A DNA stretch of 53,303 nucleotides from Carex sylvatica. Its lineage: Eukaryota > Streptophyta > Magnoliopsida > Poales > Cyperaceae. This document shows positions 1 through 10,746 of the stretch, piece after piece. A program made the translations under genes and the position numbers. Below the pieces are notes generated by a model. It worked only from the letters and a program-made list of their open reading frames with translations, ran no database searches and was not told the origin of the DNA. Within the stretch, counting starts at the first letter, position 1; the number at the start of each line of letters is the position of its first letter. The stretch is from the NCBI GenBank assembly GCA_964058845.1, contig CAXKVR010000784.1, positions 1-53,303 of the forward strand, read 5' to 3'.

Positions 1-81
1 TGGACAATTAATTTTGTATTTTATTATATTTGAAGCAAAAATTTATCATTACTTTTGAAAAATATATAAATGCATATATAC

Positions 82-3000
82 CCTTAAGTTCGGAAAAGAA
101 TCGAGTTGTACGCTTATTATGTCTTGCATGAGCAACATGACATAATATGCACATTCCCAGCCGGCTGGTTGTTGTGGGCACTATATAACAAGTTTGTAAA
201 AAATAAAATGTAAGTTAATGAGCATATATAGCAATGATTTATATATTCACAAATTTTTGCATCTAGGTCCTTATAATCATATCTCAATAGAAACTATTAC
301 CTTGCAATCGTTATGAATCGTTAAAGAAGTACCTATTTCCCTGATGAAGGCACTGTTGAAATATGAACAAATTGAACAATCAGTACTTACGAGAGATATT
401 TAAAACGATAATATAATAATAAAATCATTAGAATTCCAAACAAACGTAAAATTAAGAAAGTTACTTACTCCTCGACCGCAGCAGTGATCATTAGCATTTT
501 TTTGCTCTTCTTATCGGAATCGTACACGTACAAGGAACGATCTCTTGGTATAAGCACGGTCAATATCCAATGATTTCTGCATATTAGGTTTGTAGCATGT
601 CATATTCTATAATTTATATGAATTGAAAGAAATATAATAAAATTATAATATATATATAACACTAACATCTGATGGTAAGGTATAAAGATCAATCTCTTGT
701 CCCGATTCTCTTGGAGTGCTTTCCTCATGTATTGAAGAACACCTCCCCGGTCATCATTCAGCATGGTGGCATTTGTTCGCTGGAGGTCTATGAAACCAAT
801 CTGCTCATCAGGAAATTCCTCCTTGATGAATTTGTGCCAATACCTAAAAAAAAGAAGGCATACATGTGTTCTCAAGTTTGTGAAATTTGAATTAAAAGTA
901 CTGAATTCTGCAATTATTACGAATATTAAACTCACAGCATCCATATCTAAATGACTGGTCCAGTGAGCCACTCCCGTGGTGTAAGCAAGGCTGCATAATC
1001 ATCTGCATAAACGTATATGGACTCTGCTGAACTGAAAAGATCAAGTGGCGGATCGATTTTGAATGGACTGCCATCTAGCTCTGAAAATCGATCACGCAGC
1101 TGGTTGAATGTTCGTCCCAGCTTTTCAAAATTTATATGATCAAACACCTTGCTGTGACTCGTTGTTTTTTGATCTCCAGAAACTTGCACCTCTTTGCGTA
1201 GTTCCTGCAAAATTTCATAATAAATTGAAATAAAATTCAAAATCAACTATAACTATATCATATAGATACAAATTAAGAAGGCATAAAACTTAATAATAAT
1301 ATACCTCATCTGAACCTGTCAATATCATGGACATCGGCCATGCAGTGAAACTGCCGAGGACCGATGCAAGGGTTAACTGCTCGCCATTTGGTACAAGTAA
1401 GGGGAGTTCTATGAAGTCTGCATCACGAATAGCATCCACCGTTACTCTTGCATGGTCGGGCGGCATAGGCAAACCGTGAATTGTTCCACCTTGTACAACT
1501 GGAACATGAATTGTCCCTACGGCCACTACAAGAGTATTCACACCTACATTCGCCTGGAGTCTGCACCTTAGTTCTTCCTCCTGTACAAATACATGTATTT
1601 ACTCGAATAAAATCTAAATATGTATGCAATTAAAGCATAAACCTACTGATTCAAATCTGAATTTGCATTACCTCAGTATACTCGGAAAGATTTGCAGATG
1701 GTTTGACTGACTGACAGCTGCTCTGAACGAATGTTGGGCTATACGTCTTTTCTTGTTGGCCCATGGTCTGCTGAAGCATTATTGCAAGCTCAGCTTTCAT
1801 TTCTTCTTTCATTTCTTCTTTCATTTCTTGCCGCAATCTCTGCTCCATTCCTCTTACTCTCTCCTCCACTCTTTGATCCACTCTCGCATCAAATTCTTCT
1901 TCGAATCTCGAGTAAGTAACAGTGTGTTTCCTCCTTATCGAGCTCTTACCAAATGCTGTTGTAATTGCAAGCAGACCGCCCACTGCTCTCACCCTCCCGG
2001 GATGTTCCCGATTTGGCAGAGATTTTCCCAGAACATCATTGTATCGTACGACGGCCAACTGGCCTTGTTTAAAGGCCGCTTCTTGTTCTTCCTGAAATGA
2101 CCACATAAATGTTATAACAAAATAAATTAAAGTTGAAGTTTCAATGAATGACAATATCTAAATACTCACAATTCTGGTGATAACCGGTAAGTATGTTTCT
2201 GGATAAAAGCGTTCATTGGTCTCTTCTGAGAGCTTCTGTCTTCCTAGTTTCCACGTGACGTGCCTATGCTCAACCGACAAATCAATAAGCTCCTCTGGTG
2301 TCAATGCAGTACCAGTTGACCCTTGGGAAGACGAATCACTAGATGTTTTCTCGTTTGCAATCGTCTGCATAGCATCTCTGAGTCTACTCTGAAAACCCTC
2401 ACCGGTATAACCTCTGGATCCTAAGAAATGCGGATACTCGTTGTGGGCCTGATTCGCCTTTCCAATCTTACTGGAATCCTACAATTTGAACAAAGAAACA
2501 ATTAGTCTCAATTATAAAAAAATTTGAATTCTTAATTAATTATACATAAGGTAGGTGGTTCATAGTAACTATCATACAGCAAATCTCTCCGTCTCTCGGT
2601 ACTTGCAAAATTCTTCCCAGTCTTGTTCTTCAATCTGGAGCTTACCAAAATCGGGCGTCTCACCCTTGCGCGACACTTTAGTCATTTCGGTTCACCACTT
2701 CCGGTGACAAGTAGACATTTTCTGATAATAATATTTCTGCACCTCTTCGTTGTCGATTATGCCCCAGTCCACCTTACAAACAAATAGAAATAAAAAATTT
2801 AGAGTTAGTTAATATCAAAAGAAATCTTGTGAAATTAGCAGCAAAATTTGTTTACCTTAAGTATTTCTCATATTTTTTGCTTTTTCTCATCTGGAACATC
2901 TTTCCATCGTTGGAACCTTAGAGAAACATTCCTTCTTACCAATATCCCAAATTCCGTTGCAAAACTCGTCGTATCTCGAGTAACAACCGGCCTGTAAAAT

Positions 3001-3104
3001 TTGTCAAGTTCCAGCTGTTTGTCTTTCTCGTTGAACTTCTCCTTAATTTTGTTAGGCCCTCTTCTTTTCTTCTTAGCTGAGACTATGTCACCATCACCTT
3101 CCAT
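82..3104 (-). pseudogene. CACTA second gene: Transposase_24 / Tnp1-En/Spm / Ulp1 (C48) protease, ten exons in window, three premature stops
   Basis: Coding exons, 5' to 3' on the minus strand: 3104-2856, 2772-2578, 2478-2170, 2091-1672, 1580-1305, 1204-936, 843-667, 576-469, 352-301 and 180-82. All introns are GT-AG, every junction keeps phase, and the total is 2154 nt (718 codons); more lies beyond position 1. Exons 1-4 resemble plant transposase Ptta/En/Spm (ends HPGRVRAVG), followed by a coiled, E/R/M-rich stretch. Exon 5 resembles the Tnp1/En/Spm domain (PMPPDHARVTV, LGSFTAWP). Exons 6-10 are an Ulp1 cysteine protease: NHW His at 570-572, YDS Asp at 519-521, and PQQPAGWEC with Cys at 151-153, so the catalytic residues are kept. 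In-frame stops lie at 2868-2870 (codon 79), 2692-2694 (codon 110) and 947-949 (codon 569). In related proteins the second domain set is thought to bind subterminal repeats; the role of the protease is unknown. Confidence 0.88.
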
Positions 3105-3106
3105 AT

Positions 3107-4018
3107 CTGAAGCAAGAATTAGCAATTAGGATTAACTTAATGCCAAATAAAATTTGATAATACTTGAGCGATACCATATAAAATTAGCAATATCATTTGG
3201 AACAATTAAATAGGCATATTTGAGTAAAAAGGTTTAACAATATTTCGATTATAACTCAATTAAGCAACTAGGGTTAACAATATTCCGAATTAGCAACTAG
3301 GGTTAGCTTTATGCCAAATAAATTAAATTACCAATACTTGAGCAATACCATATAAAATTCTCACAATGCCTTGGTACCAAGTATACTTGAGTAGCTAGGG
3401 TGAACAATCAAAGTTTAACAATTTCAAATAAGCAATTTCTAATAAGCAAATAAGAGGATTGCTAACAATTTGTAATAAGCCTTGGTACTAATTTTTTAAA
3501 TAATTTGTAATAAGCAACAATTTCTAATTAGCAACAAGACATTTTGAGTTTGTAAGCCGAATTTCTAATAAACCAAATTAGCAATAATTTCTAATAAACC
3601 GAATTAGCAACAATTTATAATCCGAATTAACAACAATTTCTAATCCGAATTTTCCAAAATTTCTAAACAATTCCTACTAAATTGATTATAAATTTTTAAA
3701 CAATTTCTAATCCGAATTAACAATAATTTCTAACCAATTAGGGGACTTACCCGAGTTTGAGAAGGAGAGGGAGGCGGAGCCGACGAGCCGACGGTGGGGT
3801 GGAAGAGAGACACACGGCGGGGTGGAACTAGCCGACGGACTAGGGTTTTGAGAAGGAGAGGAAGAGAGACGCACGGCGGAGCTAGGATTTTGAAACTTGT
3901 GAAATTTTTGGCTAAGTGCTTGAGGAGAAGAGGAAGAGAGGAGAGGCCACGGTTTTGAGGAGAAGAGGAAGGGAGGCCACGGTTTTGAAAATTTTCCAAA
4001 TTTTGGCTAAGTGAGCCG
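3107..4018 (-). other. 5' untranslated exon and first intron of the Tnp1/Ulp1 gene
   Basis: On the minus strand a pyrimidine- and GC-rich stretch (about 4018 to 3751) looks like a plant 5' leader, with a telo-box-like AAACCCTAG near 3840 and two copies of a CCGTGGCCTC-containing segment. It ends at a good donor, CGG|GTAAGT (3751/3750). The matching acceptor TTGCTTCAG lies just before the start codon (ATG at 3104-3102), giving an intron of 644 bp. That intron is AT-rich with many degenerate copies of a TTTCTAATAAGCAA-like word. An ORF over the leader is only a proline/serine-rich translation of low-complexity DNA. The exon call rests on splice signals and composition only. Confidence 0.6.
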
Positions 4019-4034
4019 GCGCCCTAATAGAGTA

Positions 4035-4490
4035 TCAAGATCGATTCTCACTACAGAACCGATCCTGATGCCTATCTGGATCGGTTCCTTACTAAATAAC
4101 CGATCCAGATACGCCTCAGGATCGGTTCTGAAGTTAGAACCGATCTTGATACATTTTTAAATTTAAAAATAAAACGGTGCCTTTAATAGAGTATCAAGAT
4201 CGGTTCAAACCTCAGAACCGATCCTGATGCTTATCTGGATCGGTTTTTTAGTAAGGAACCGATCCAGATAGGCATCAGGATCGGTTCTGAGGTTTGAACC
4301 GATCTTGATACTTTTTTAATACTTTTTTAAATTTAAAAATAAAACGGTGCCCCCAAAAGAGTATCAAGATCGGTTCAAACCTCAGAACCGATCCTGATGC
4401 TTATCTGGATCAGTTCTTTAGTAAGGAACCGATCCAGATAGGCATCAGGATCGGTTCTCAGGTTTGAACCGATCTTGATACTCTATTAAA
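4035..4490. repeat. Three tandem inverted-repeat units of the AACCGATCC family, inside the CACTA element
   Basis: Three units (about 4037-4157, 4192-4320 and 4359-4484) each fold back on themselves. They start GAGTATCAAGATCGGTT, pass AGAACCGATCCTGATGC, centre near a TTTAGTAAGG loop and return through GGCATCAGGATCGG. Units 2 and 3 are near-perfect palindromes of about 120 bp, separated by an AAATTTAAAAATAAAACGGTGCC spacer that is itself repeated in part. The same AACCGATCC(T/A)GAT core builds the subterminal array at 10390-10735. The array sits just upstream of the inferred leader exon of the Tnp1/Ulp1 gene, so it may be that gene's promoter region as well as a transposase-binding array. Confidence 0.9.
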
Positions 4491-5797
4491 TTTAAATATG
4501 ATAATAAATATGTATAAGTTATCAGATATTTAGAATGTTATTTTTTAAAATAATTTTATAAATAATTTACAAATAACTTATATAATTTATAAATAATGTA
4601 TATGTTATGATATTATACGTATAAGTTATAATATTTTGATATATAAATGATTTTTTAATTATTTTTTTTAAAAATAAGTTATCATATTTTGATATATAAA
4701 TTACATTTTAAAACTTATTTGATTATTATTTTTAGTGGTTTGAAAATTTCAAAACTAAATAAATTTCATGCTTCTTAATTGAAATCTTATTTGATTTGAC
4801 AAATATTTGTAGCTTACATTTTGTAGATAATTTATGAAGAAAAGCATTTTTTTAGAAATAATTTTTAGAGAGTAATGTTCTTTAACATTTCTCATTATAA
4901 TAATTTATTTTAAAAAAAATTTCTGGAATTTTTAAGAAGTAATTTATTAATGCACAATTTGTACACACACATATAGGAGAAGAACACCATCTGGATCGGT
5001 TCTGGAGGTAGGAACCGATCCAGATGGTGTTCTTCTCCTATATGTGTGGTTTATATTTTTGCATGTATACTTTTTTTTAAAATGAAAGTCAGAATGTGTA
5101 TGTGTTATATTTTTCTAAATTATTTTAATCATAAATTCTGATAAATAATTTTATTATTTTTAGTGGTTTGAAAATTTTAAAACTAAATAAATTTCATGCT
5201 TCTTAATTGAAATCTTATTTGATGTGACAAATATTTGTAGCTTACATTTTGTTGATAATTTATGAAGAAAAGTATTTTTTTAGAAATAATTTTTAGAGAG
5301 TAATGTTCTTTAACATTTCTCATTATAATAATTTATTTTTAAAAAAATTTCTGGAATTTTTAAGAAGTAATTTATTAATGCACAATTTGTACACACAAAT
5401 ATAGGAAAAACACCATCTGGATCGGTTCTGGAGGTAGGAACCGATCCAGATGGTGTTCTCTCCTATATGTGTGGTTTATATTTTTGTGTGTACATGTATA
5501 TTTTTTTTTATAATGAAAGTCAGAATGTGTATGTGTTATATTTTACCAGATGATACGTATATACTAAATAGTAACATTAAAAATTAAAAAATTAAAAAAT
5601 AAGCTAATAAATTTACATATAACATGAAAATAAATAAGTTACAAGAAACATTGAAGAATATATAACTTGCATGCATGCTTTTCATTGTCTAGTGTTTCAA
5701 TGCATCCTGAAAAAAGAAAAATTTCTTAAGTCAACGATATTAAATAATAATAAATCACATTTTTTATATTTTTATATTTTGACATACCAATAAAAAT
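4491..5797. repeat. AT-rich intergenic part of the CACTA with a ~390-bp direct duplication, each copy holding a long palindrome
   Basis: Positions about 4725-5113 and 5153-5545 are two copies of the same sequence, offset by about 430 bp and highly similar. Both begin ATTATTTTTAGTGGTTTGAAA and end near GTCAGAATGTGTATGTG. Each contains a palindrome centred on GGATCGGTTCTGGAGG: 4967-5049 (arms of about 40 bp, nearly perfect) and 5391-5475. These carry the same GATCGGTT/AACCGATC word as the flanking arrays. The rest of 4491-5797 is AT-rich and has no coding potential that I can support; it separates the 3' end of the TNP2 gene from the promoter side of the Tnp1/Ulp1 gene. Confidence 0.85.
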
Positions 5798-8700
5798 TTA
5801 GGGATTATTGCCAGTGGGAACTTCAATCCATTCTCCTTCATTGTGATCGTTGCGCGTGTGACTTGTCTTGTTATCCTCACCGGTTGGTAAAGATGCCATG
5901 CCAGTGGAAAACGGTGGTATCTCATCAAAATGATCGTACGCTTCTTCGTCTTCCACATTATCAATCCCGATGATACGTCTTTTACCAGAGAGGACAACAT
6001 GTCTTGAACGATCGGCCGGATCAGTAACGTAGAACACTTGCGTGGCTTGTCTTGCAAGTATAAATGGATCGTCCTTGTATCCAGCCTTACTGAAATCCAC
6101 TAGAATAAAACCATCTTCGTCGACTTTAACCCCCCTACGATTATCGACCCATTTACACATAAATAACGGAATGTTAAATTTTCTATAATCTACCTCCCAA
6201 ATTTCTTCAACAAATCTGTAATATGACATTGATGCATGCGATGGTCCGGCACCTTTAGGATCTGACAAATCACTCGAAACGGCTACTAACGTCACTCCAC
6301 TGTTTTGCACGGTACTCTTTGAATCTTAATTTCTTGTGTAAAATGTGTACCCGTTGATGTCATATCCTTGGAAGGTCCTCACGACGTGGACTGGACCAAG
6401 AGCCAACAATTTCACAGTTTCTGTAATATTTTCTCCCTCTGGAGCTTGCACGACTCTCCGTGTAAACCATCCCTCAAACTTTTTATTGTGTTCGCTGATT
6501 AACCACTTGTTGGATTTCTTAGGATTCTGTTGCCGCAAGAGAGTCATATGCTCGTCCCAAAAAGGATGAACGTCAGTGAGGTGTTGTAAAACATGAAAAT
6601 GTGCTAGTGACATCATTGTACTATCGGGCTCAAATAATTTCGCACCGATTGTGCCTACCCCATGAAGTCGACTCTCGTGCCGAGATTTAGGGATGCCTAT
6701 AGCTTTGACATCATCCATATAATTAGTACAAAACTCAATAACCTCTTCGGCAGCATAAGCTTTTACGATGCTTCCCTCAGGCCGATATCGATTCCTGACA
6801 TATGCCTTTAACAATCCCATGTATCTCTCGAACGGATACATGTACCGCAAGAAAACAGGTCCGCACATCTTAATTTCTCTAATTAGGTGAACAATTAAAT
6901 GAACCATGATATCAAAAAAAGACGGCGAAAAATACATTTCAAGATGACAAAGAGTGACAACAACCTCCTTCTGCAGAGCATCTAGCATATCGGGATCACT
7001 TACTTTGCAACATATGGCATTAAAGAAAAAACAAAGCTTCGTGATGGTCTGCCTAACACACTTTGGCAATATGCCCCGAATTGCAACAGGAAGAAGCTGT
7101 GTCATTAAAACATGACAGTCATGAGACTTCATTCCTGTCAATTTTAAATCTTCCAGTGAAACTAGGTTTTTAATATTCGAAGAATATCCAGATGGAACTT
7201 TGACACCATGAAGGCATTCCAATAAGCTTTTTTTCTCTGCTTTCGACAGCGTATGCATTGCAGATTTTAGATACGTACAAAATTTCCCATTTTCTCTTTC
7301 CTTCTCTGCTGGTTGTAGATCCGACCGTATGTTCAGGAATTGCATGTCTTTTCGAGCATTGATACCATCCTTAGTCTTACCCGGAATATTCAATAATGTT
7401 CCAACTAGGCTATCACACACATTTTTAACCACATGCATCACATCGAGACAATGTCGAACATCTAAGTGCTGCCAGTATGGTAAATCCCAGAATATTGACC
7501 TCTTCTTCCAACTAATTTTCGGTGCCCCTTTCTTTCTCACCACCTTCTTTTTAAATTTCCCAAATTGAACTTTGATATCCTTCACTCGCAAATAAACAGC
7601 TTTACCGGTCAACGGATAATTTACTCTGGTATTCTCGGTCTTTCCATTGAATTCTTTCTTTCTCTTTCGGTGTGCATGGTTGGCAGGAAGAAATCTACGA
7701 TGACCCATGTACACATTTTTAGAGGAATTAGGTAGCCACACATCGACTGTATCGTCTAGGCAAACAGGGCATGCTTTCTCTCCTTTGACACTGTAACCCG
7801 ACAAATTTCCATAAGCCGGAAAATCATTAATGGTGCAGAAAATCATGGCCCGTAAAGTGAATTTCTCCTTGCTGTATGCATCAAATATCTGCACTCCGGG
7901 TTGCCATAATTCTTTTAAATCATCGATCAATGGTGCTAGATACACATCTATGTCGTTTCCGGGCTGTTTGGGTCCTGATATGAGCAAGGTCAACATGATG
8001 TATTTGCGTTTCATACATAACCAAGGCGGAAGATTATAAATGCACAATAAAATCGGCCAACTGCTGTGCTTGCTGCTCATGCTACTGTGCGGATTTATTC
8101 CATCTGCACTCAGCCCAAGCTTAAGATTTCTAGGGTCACATCCGAATTCGGGGAACTCTCTGTCAATATTTCTCCACTGAGGAGAATCAGCGGGGTGCCG
8201 TAATTTCCTGTCTTTTTTTCGGTTATCTGCATGCCAACGCACTAATTTTGCATCTTTAGCATTTGAGAACAAACGTTTCAATCTCGGTTTCACGGGGAGG
8301 TACCACAATGCTTTTGCCGGAGGCCCTTTATTCGGTTTGTAATCATCACTTTTATCGCCGGTTAACTGCTTTGGTTTGTAACGTGATGCTCCACATTTTG
8401 GACACTCGTGAAGATCTTTATACTCGGATCGATATAATATACAATCATTTGGACACGCATGTATTCTTTGAACTTCCAAATCCACTGGGCACAATATTTT
8501 CTTCGCTTCATAAACATTTGGTGGTATCTCGTTTCCATCTGGAAGTATTTCTTTTAAAGTTTGTAATAACCCAGTAAAACTTTTATCACTCCAACCGTTA
8601 GATGCTTTAAGGTTATACAATTTTAATACACATTTCAATTTTGAAAATTTAGAATAACCAGGGTACAATTCTTTATTAGAATCTTCGTACAAATTCTCAA

Positions 8701-9166
8701 ATAAACAATACTGCTTATCATTATCAAAATCATCTTCTAAATCACGTAACATTTGATCAAAATTATCACATTTATCTACCACCATATCATCATTTTCTTC
8801 GGTATGGTATTCCTGATCCTCAGTACGAGCACCTATATCGGTTTTCAATCCCCGTAGATCATTCTCGTCGTTTCCACCGGTATGGTATTTCTGATGCTCA
8901 GTACCAGTACCTATGTCGGTTGGCAAACTCTCACCGTGCCATAACCAACACTTATATCCTTGCTTGAATCCACGACGGATTAAATGGTTCCTCACTTGGT
9001 TCGGGTTGGAGAATTTTTGAACATTGTTACAATCACGGCAAGGACACGACATCAGTGCACTCCCCTTATTCGCCATATCTTCCGTAGCAACTCTGATAAA
9101 TTCCTCGACACCTGTCATATATTCATCAGACAGACGTGATACTTCGTACATCCAACTGCGGCTCAT
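5798..9166 (-). pseudogene. TNP2-type CACTA transposase, one premature stop
   Basis: One minus-strand reading frame runs from ATG at 9166-9164 to a stop at 5798-5800 (1122 codons before the stop) and is broken only by TAA at 6326-6328 (codon 947). Residues 3-80 are the transposase-associated zinc-type domain (SCPCRDC, HLIRRGF, YKCWLWHGE). Residues about 240-470 are the TNP2/Transposase_21 core (LHECPKCGASRYK, LGLSADGINPH, ISGPKQPGNDIDVYL, KACPVC). DVMHVVKNVCDSL is at about 574, and DUF4218 covers about 685-810 (SHDCHVLMTQ, YPFERYM). After the stop the same frame continues with VQNSGV and a DUF4216 domain (about 970-1060; FMCKWVD, ILARQATQVFYV). The start was chosen because ATG follows directly on a TTGCAG acceptor. 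The family cleaves transposon ends in the nucleus. Without read-through, the C-terminal DUF4216 is lost. Confidence 0.93.
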
Positions 9167-10384
9167 CTGCAATTATAATAAAACACAATTAATTAAGAAC
9201 AAGGTTGGAGAGCTTAGTTCTGTTCACAATATGGCTTACTTGGGGCCGGGTTACCATCCTATCCCACTCTCTGAATACTTTGTCTCAGTAGTGGCCGCAT
9301 GTTAGTCGTGTTTTAGCATTTAAGAAAATTTCGGCAGCATTTCCCCTTAGTTCCCCGAGATTCGGGAAACTAAGTGGAAATGCTGCCGAAATTTTCTTAA
9401 ATGCTAAAACACGACTAACTTGTGGCCACATCCTAAATGAGACAAAGTATTCAGAGAGCAGTCCCAAAACGGGGACTATTCAAAATTAATCCCTAATGGA
9501 TTAATTTTGAACGGGTATCATGACCTAAAGGCATTAATAATGCGGTTGTGGCTCATAAGACAGTACTCTAGCTACATATCTAGCTAATATATATAAATAC
9601 ATCTCTTACAAAAAAAAAATACATTAATTAATGCACAAAAATGATTAAACATGAAACTTCTAGGTTGTACTTACAACTTTTTTGGATGACGGATCGAGTG
9701 AGATGAAAATATATCGCTGCACCAAATATCTCAATAATAGCCAATCTACAAAATTAAACCATCGATCGTTAAGAGATGTACATAACATGCATGTTATATA
9801 TCCTACAACTTGAAATAAAAAAAATGCTCATATAGCATATATATATAGCATATATATATAGCATATATATAGAAAATCTTGAAATAAGAAGAGATATTCA
9901 AACTTATAAAGAAAATCTCCACATATAAAGAATAACTCATATGTAGCTCATATATTAGCTCATATATAGCATATGTGCATATATATATATGCATGTGCAT
10001 CCAAGTCTCCACATATAAAAAAAAACTTGAAATGAAAAGATGCTAGGTATTCAAACTTATAATTAAAAGCTTGTGGAACCAACAAAAGAGCTGAATCAAG
10101 GCTATAAGGTTTAGATTTTGAGCGGGCCGGATCATAACTCACTTCTCATATATATATAGGATTTAGGGTTTAGGGTTTGAACCGAATTAATTATAAAGCT
10201 AATATATAAATGGTGCTCTACTAGTAATAACAAACTTGAGAAAAGAGATGATCAAATGTACCTCAGAAAAGAGAGGTGAGTGAAGTAATGTAGGGCGAAA
10301 TAGCTGCTGCGCTAATTAAGAGAGGCGATAGAGGAAGAGAAATGAGATTCTGACAATAATGGAACTGAATTAACTTTTCATATG
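9167..10384 (-). other. 5' leader region of the TNP2 gene: candidate untranslated exons, introns and telo-box
   Basis: Splice signals suggest an untranslated exon at 9745-9675 (acceptor TTTTGTAG, donor GTT|GTAAGT) without ATG, joined to the coding exon whose acceptor lies at 9167-9168. A further leader may end at 10262 (CTGAG|GTACAT). A telo-box-like motif, two TTTAGGG units on the plus strand, lies at 10161-10178; AAACCCTAA motifs are common near plant transcription starts. Short ATATATAGC repeats occupy about 9833-9870. The transcription start is not visible. This is inference from signals alone. Confidence 0.45.
9269..9456. repeat. 188-bp near-perfect inverted repeat in the 5' intron of the TNP2 gene
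   Basis: The arms begin CTCTGAATACTTTGTCTCA at 9269 and end with its exact complement at 9456. They continue through GTTAGTCGTGTTTTAGCATT and AAATTTCGGCAGCATTTCC to a small loop near TTCCCCGAGATTCGGG. Pairing is nearly complete apart from a short mismatched stretch near 9287-9300. No TSD is obvious at its borders, so it may be an old foldback MITE or a part of the element itself. Next to it, 9479-9513 is a small second hairpin (TTCAAAATTAATCC and its complement). Confidence 0.85.
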
Positions 10385-10738
10385 CACTATTAGGATCGGT
10401 TGTTTACGAAGAACCGATCCAGATACTATCAGGATCGGTTCTTTGTAAACAACTGATCCTGATAGTTAACTATCAGGATCGGTTGTTTACAAAGAACTGA
10501 TCCTGATAGTTGAAGTATCAGGATCAGTTGTTTATAAAAACCGATCCTGATAGTATCAGGATCAGTTGTTTAGAAAAACCGATCCTGATACTTCAACTAT
10601 CAGGATCGGTTGTTTATAAAAACCGATCCTGATATACTATTAGGATCGGTTTTGTTCAAAGAACCGATCCAGATAGATATTAGTATCGGTTGTTTCATAT
10701 AACCGATCCTGATAGGCCGATCCTGATTCCTGTTTTTC
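10385..10738. repeat. Subterminal inverted-repeat array of the CACTA 5' end
   Basis: About a dozen copies of ATCAGGATCGGTTGTTTA and its complement AACCGATCCTGATA follow one another in alternating orientation up to the terminal repeat. Arrays of this kind in En/Spm elements bind the element's small transposase protein (TnpA in maize); here that role would fall to the Tnp1-like product. The core word is shared with the internal arrays at 4035-4490, 4980-5035 and 5410-5460. Confidence 0.92.
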
Positions 10739-10746
10739 CACTAGTG
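10729..10746 (-). repeat. CACTA terminal inverted repeat (5' end of element)
   Basis: Read on the minus strand this is CACTAGTGGAAAAACAGG. The first eight bases are a palindrome (CACTAGTG). Flanking DNA begins at 10747 with TAT, the candidate 3-bp TSD; the partner terminus is outside the window. Confidence 0.9.

Larger units (their letters stand above)
1..10746 (-). mobile_element. Large CACTA (En/Spm) transposon, 5' part; left end outside window
   Basis: The right terminus reads CACTAGTGGAAAAACAGG on the minus strand (10746 down to 10729), the form expected of a CACTA terminal inverted repeat. It is followed inward by about 350 bp of subterminal inverted repeats. Inside are two minus-strand genes: a TNP2-type transposase and a Tnp1-like gene ending in an Ulp1 (C48) protease domain. 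This gene pair is established for large plant CACTA elements. The Ulp1 gene runs off the left edge in an intron, so the 3' terminus and one copy of the 3-bp TSD are outside; the candidate TSD at the right is TAT (10747-10749). Length exceeds 10.7 kb. Both genes contain in-frame stops while all inferred splice sites are intact, which suggests fairly recent inactivation. Confidence 0.93.

Noticed and set aside
3730..3999. 89-residue minus-strand Pro/Ser-rich ORF as a gene
   Set aside because: It overlies the CT-rich leader exon and its internal duplications and runs through a strong GTAAGT donor.
4055..4062. CACTACAG within the first internal hairpin as a nested CACTA terminus
   Set aside because: The sister hairpin units have AACCTCAG at the same place, so it is a variant of the repeat; it does not continue into the GGAAAAACAGG part of the real terminal repeat.
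5764..6057. 97-residue ORF overlapping the TNP2 C terminus
   Set aside because: It is out of frame with the DUF4216-encoding frame, which matches the family.
10161..10178. Two TTTAGGG units as a telomeric remnant
   Set aside because: Only two to three units, located in the leader region of the TNP2 gene; better read as a telo-box.
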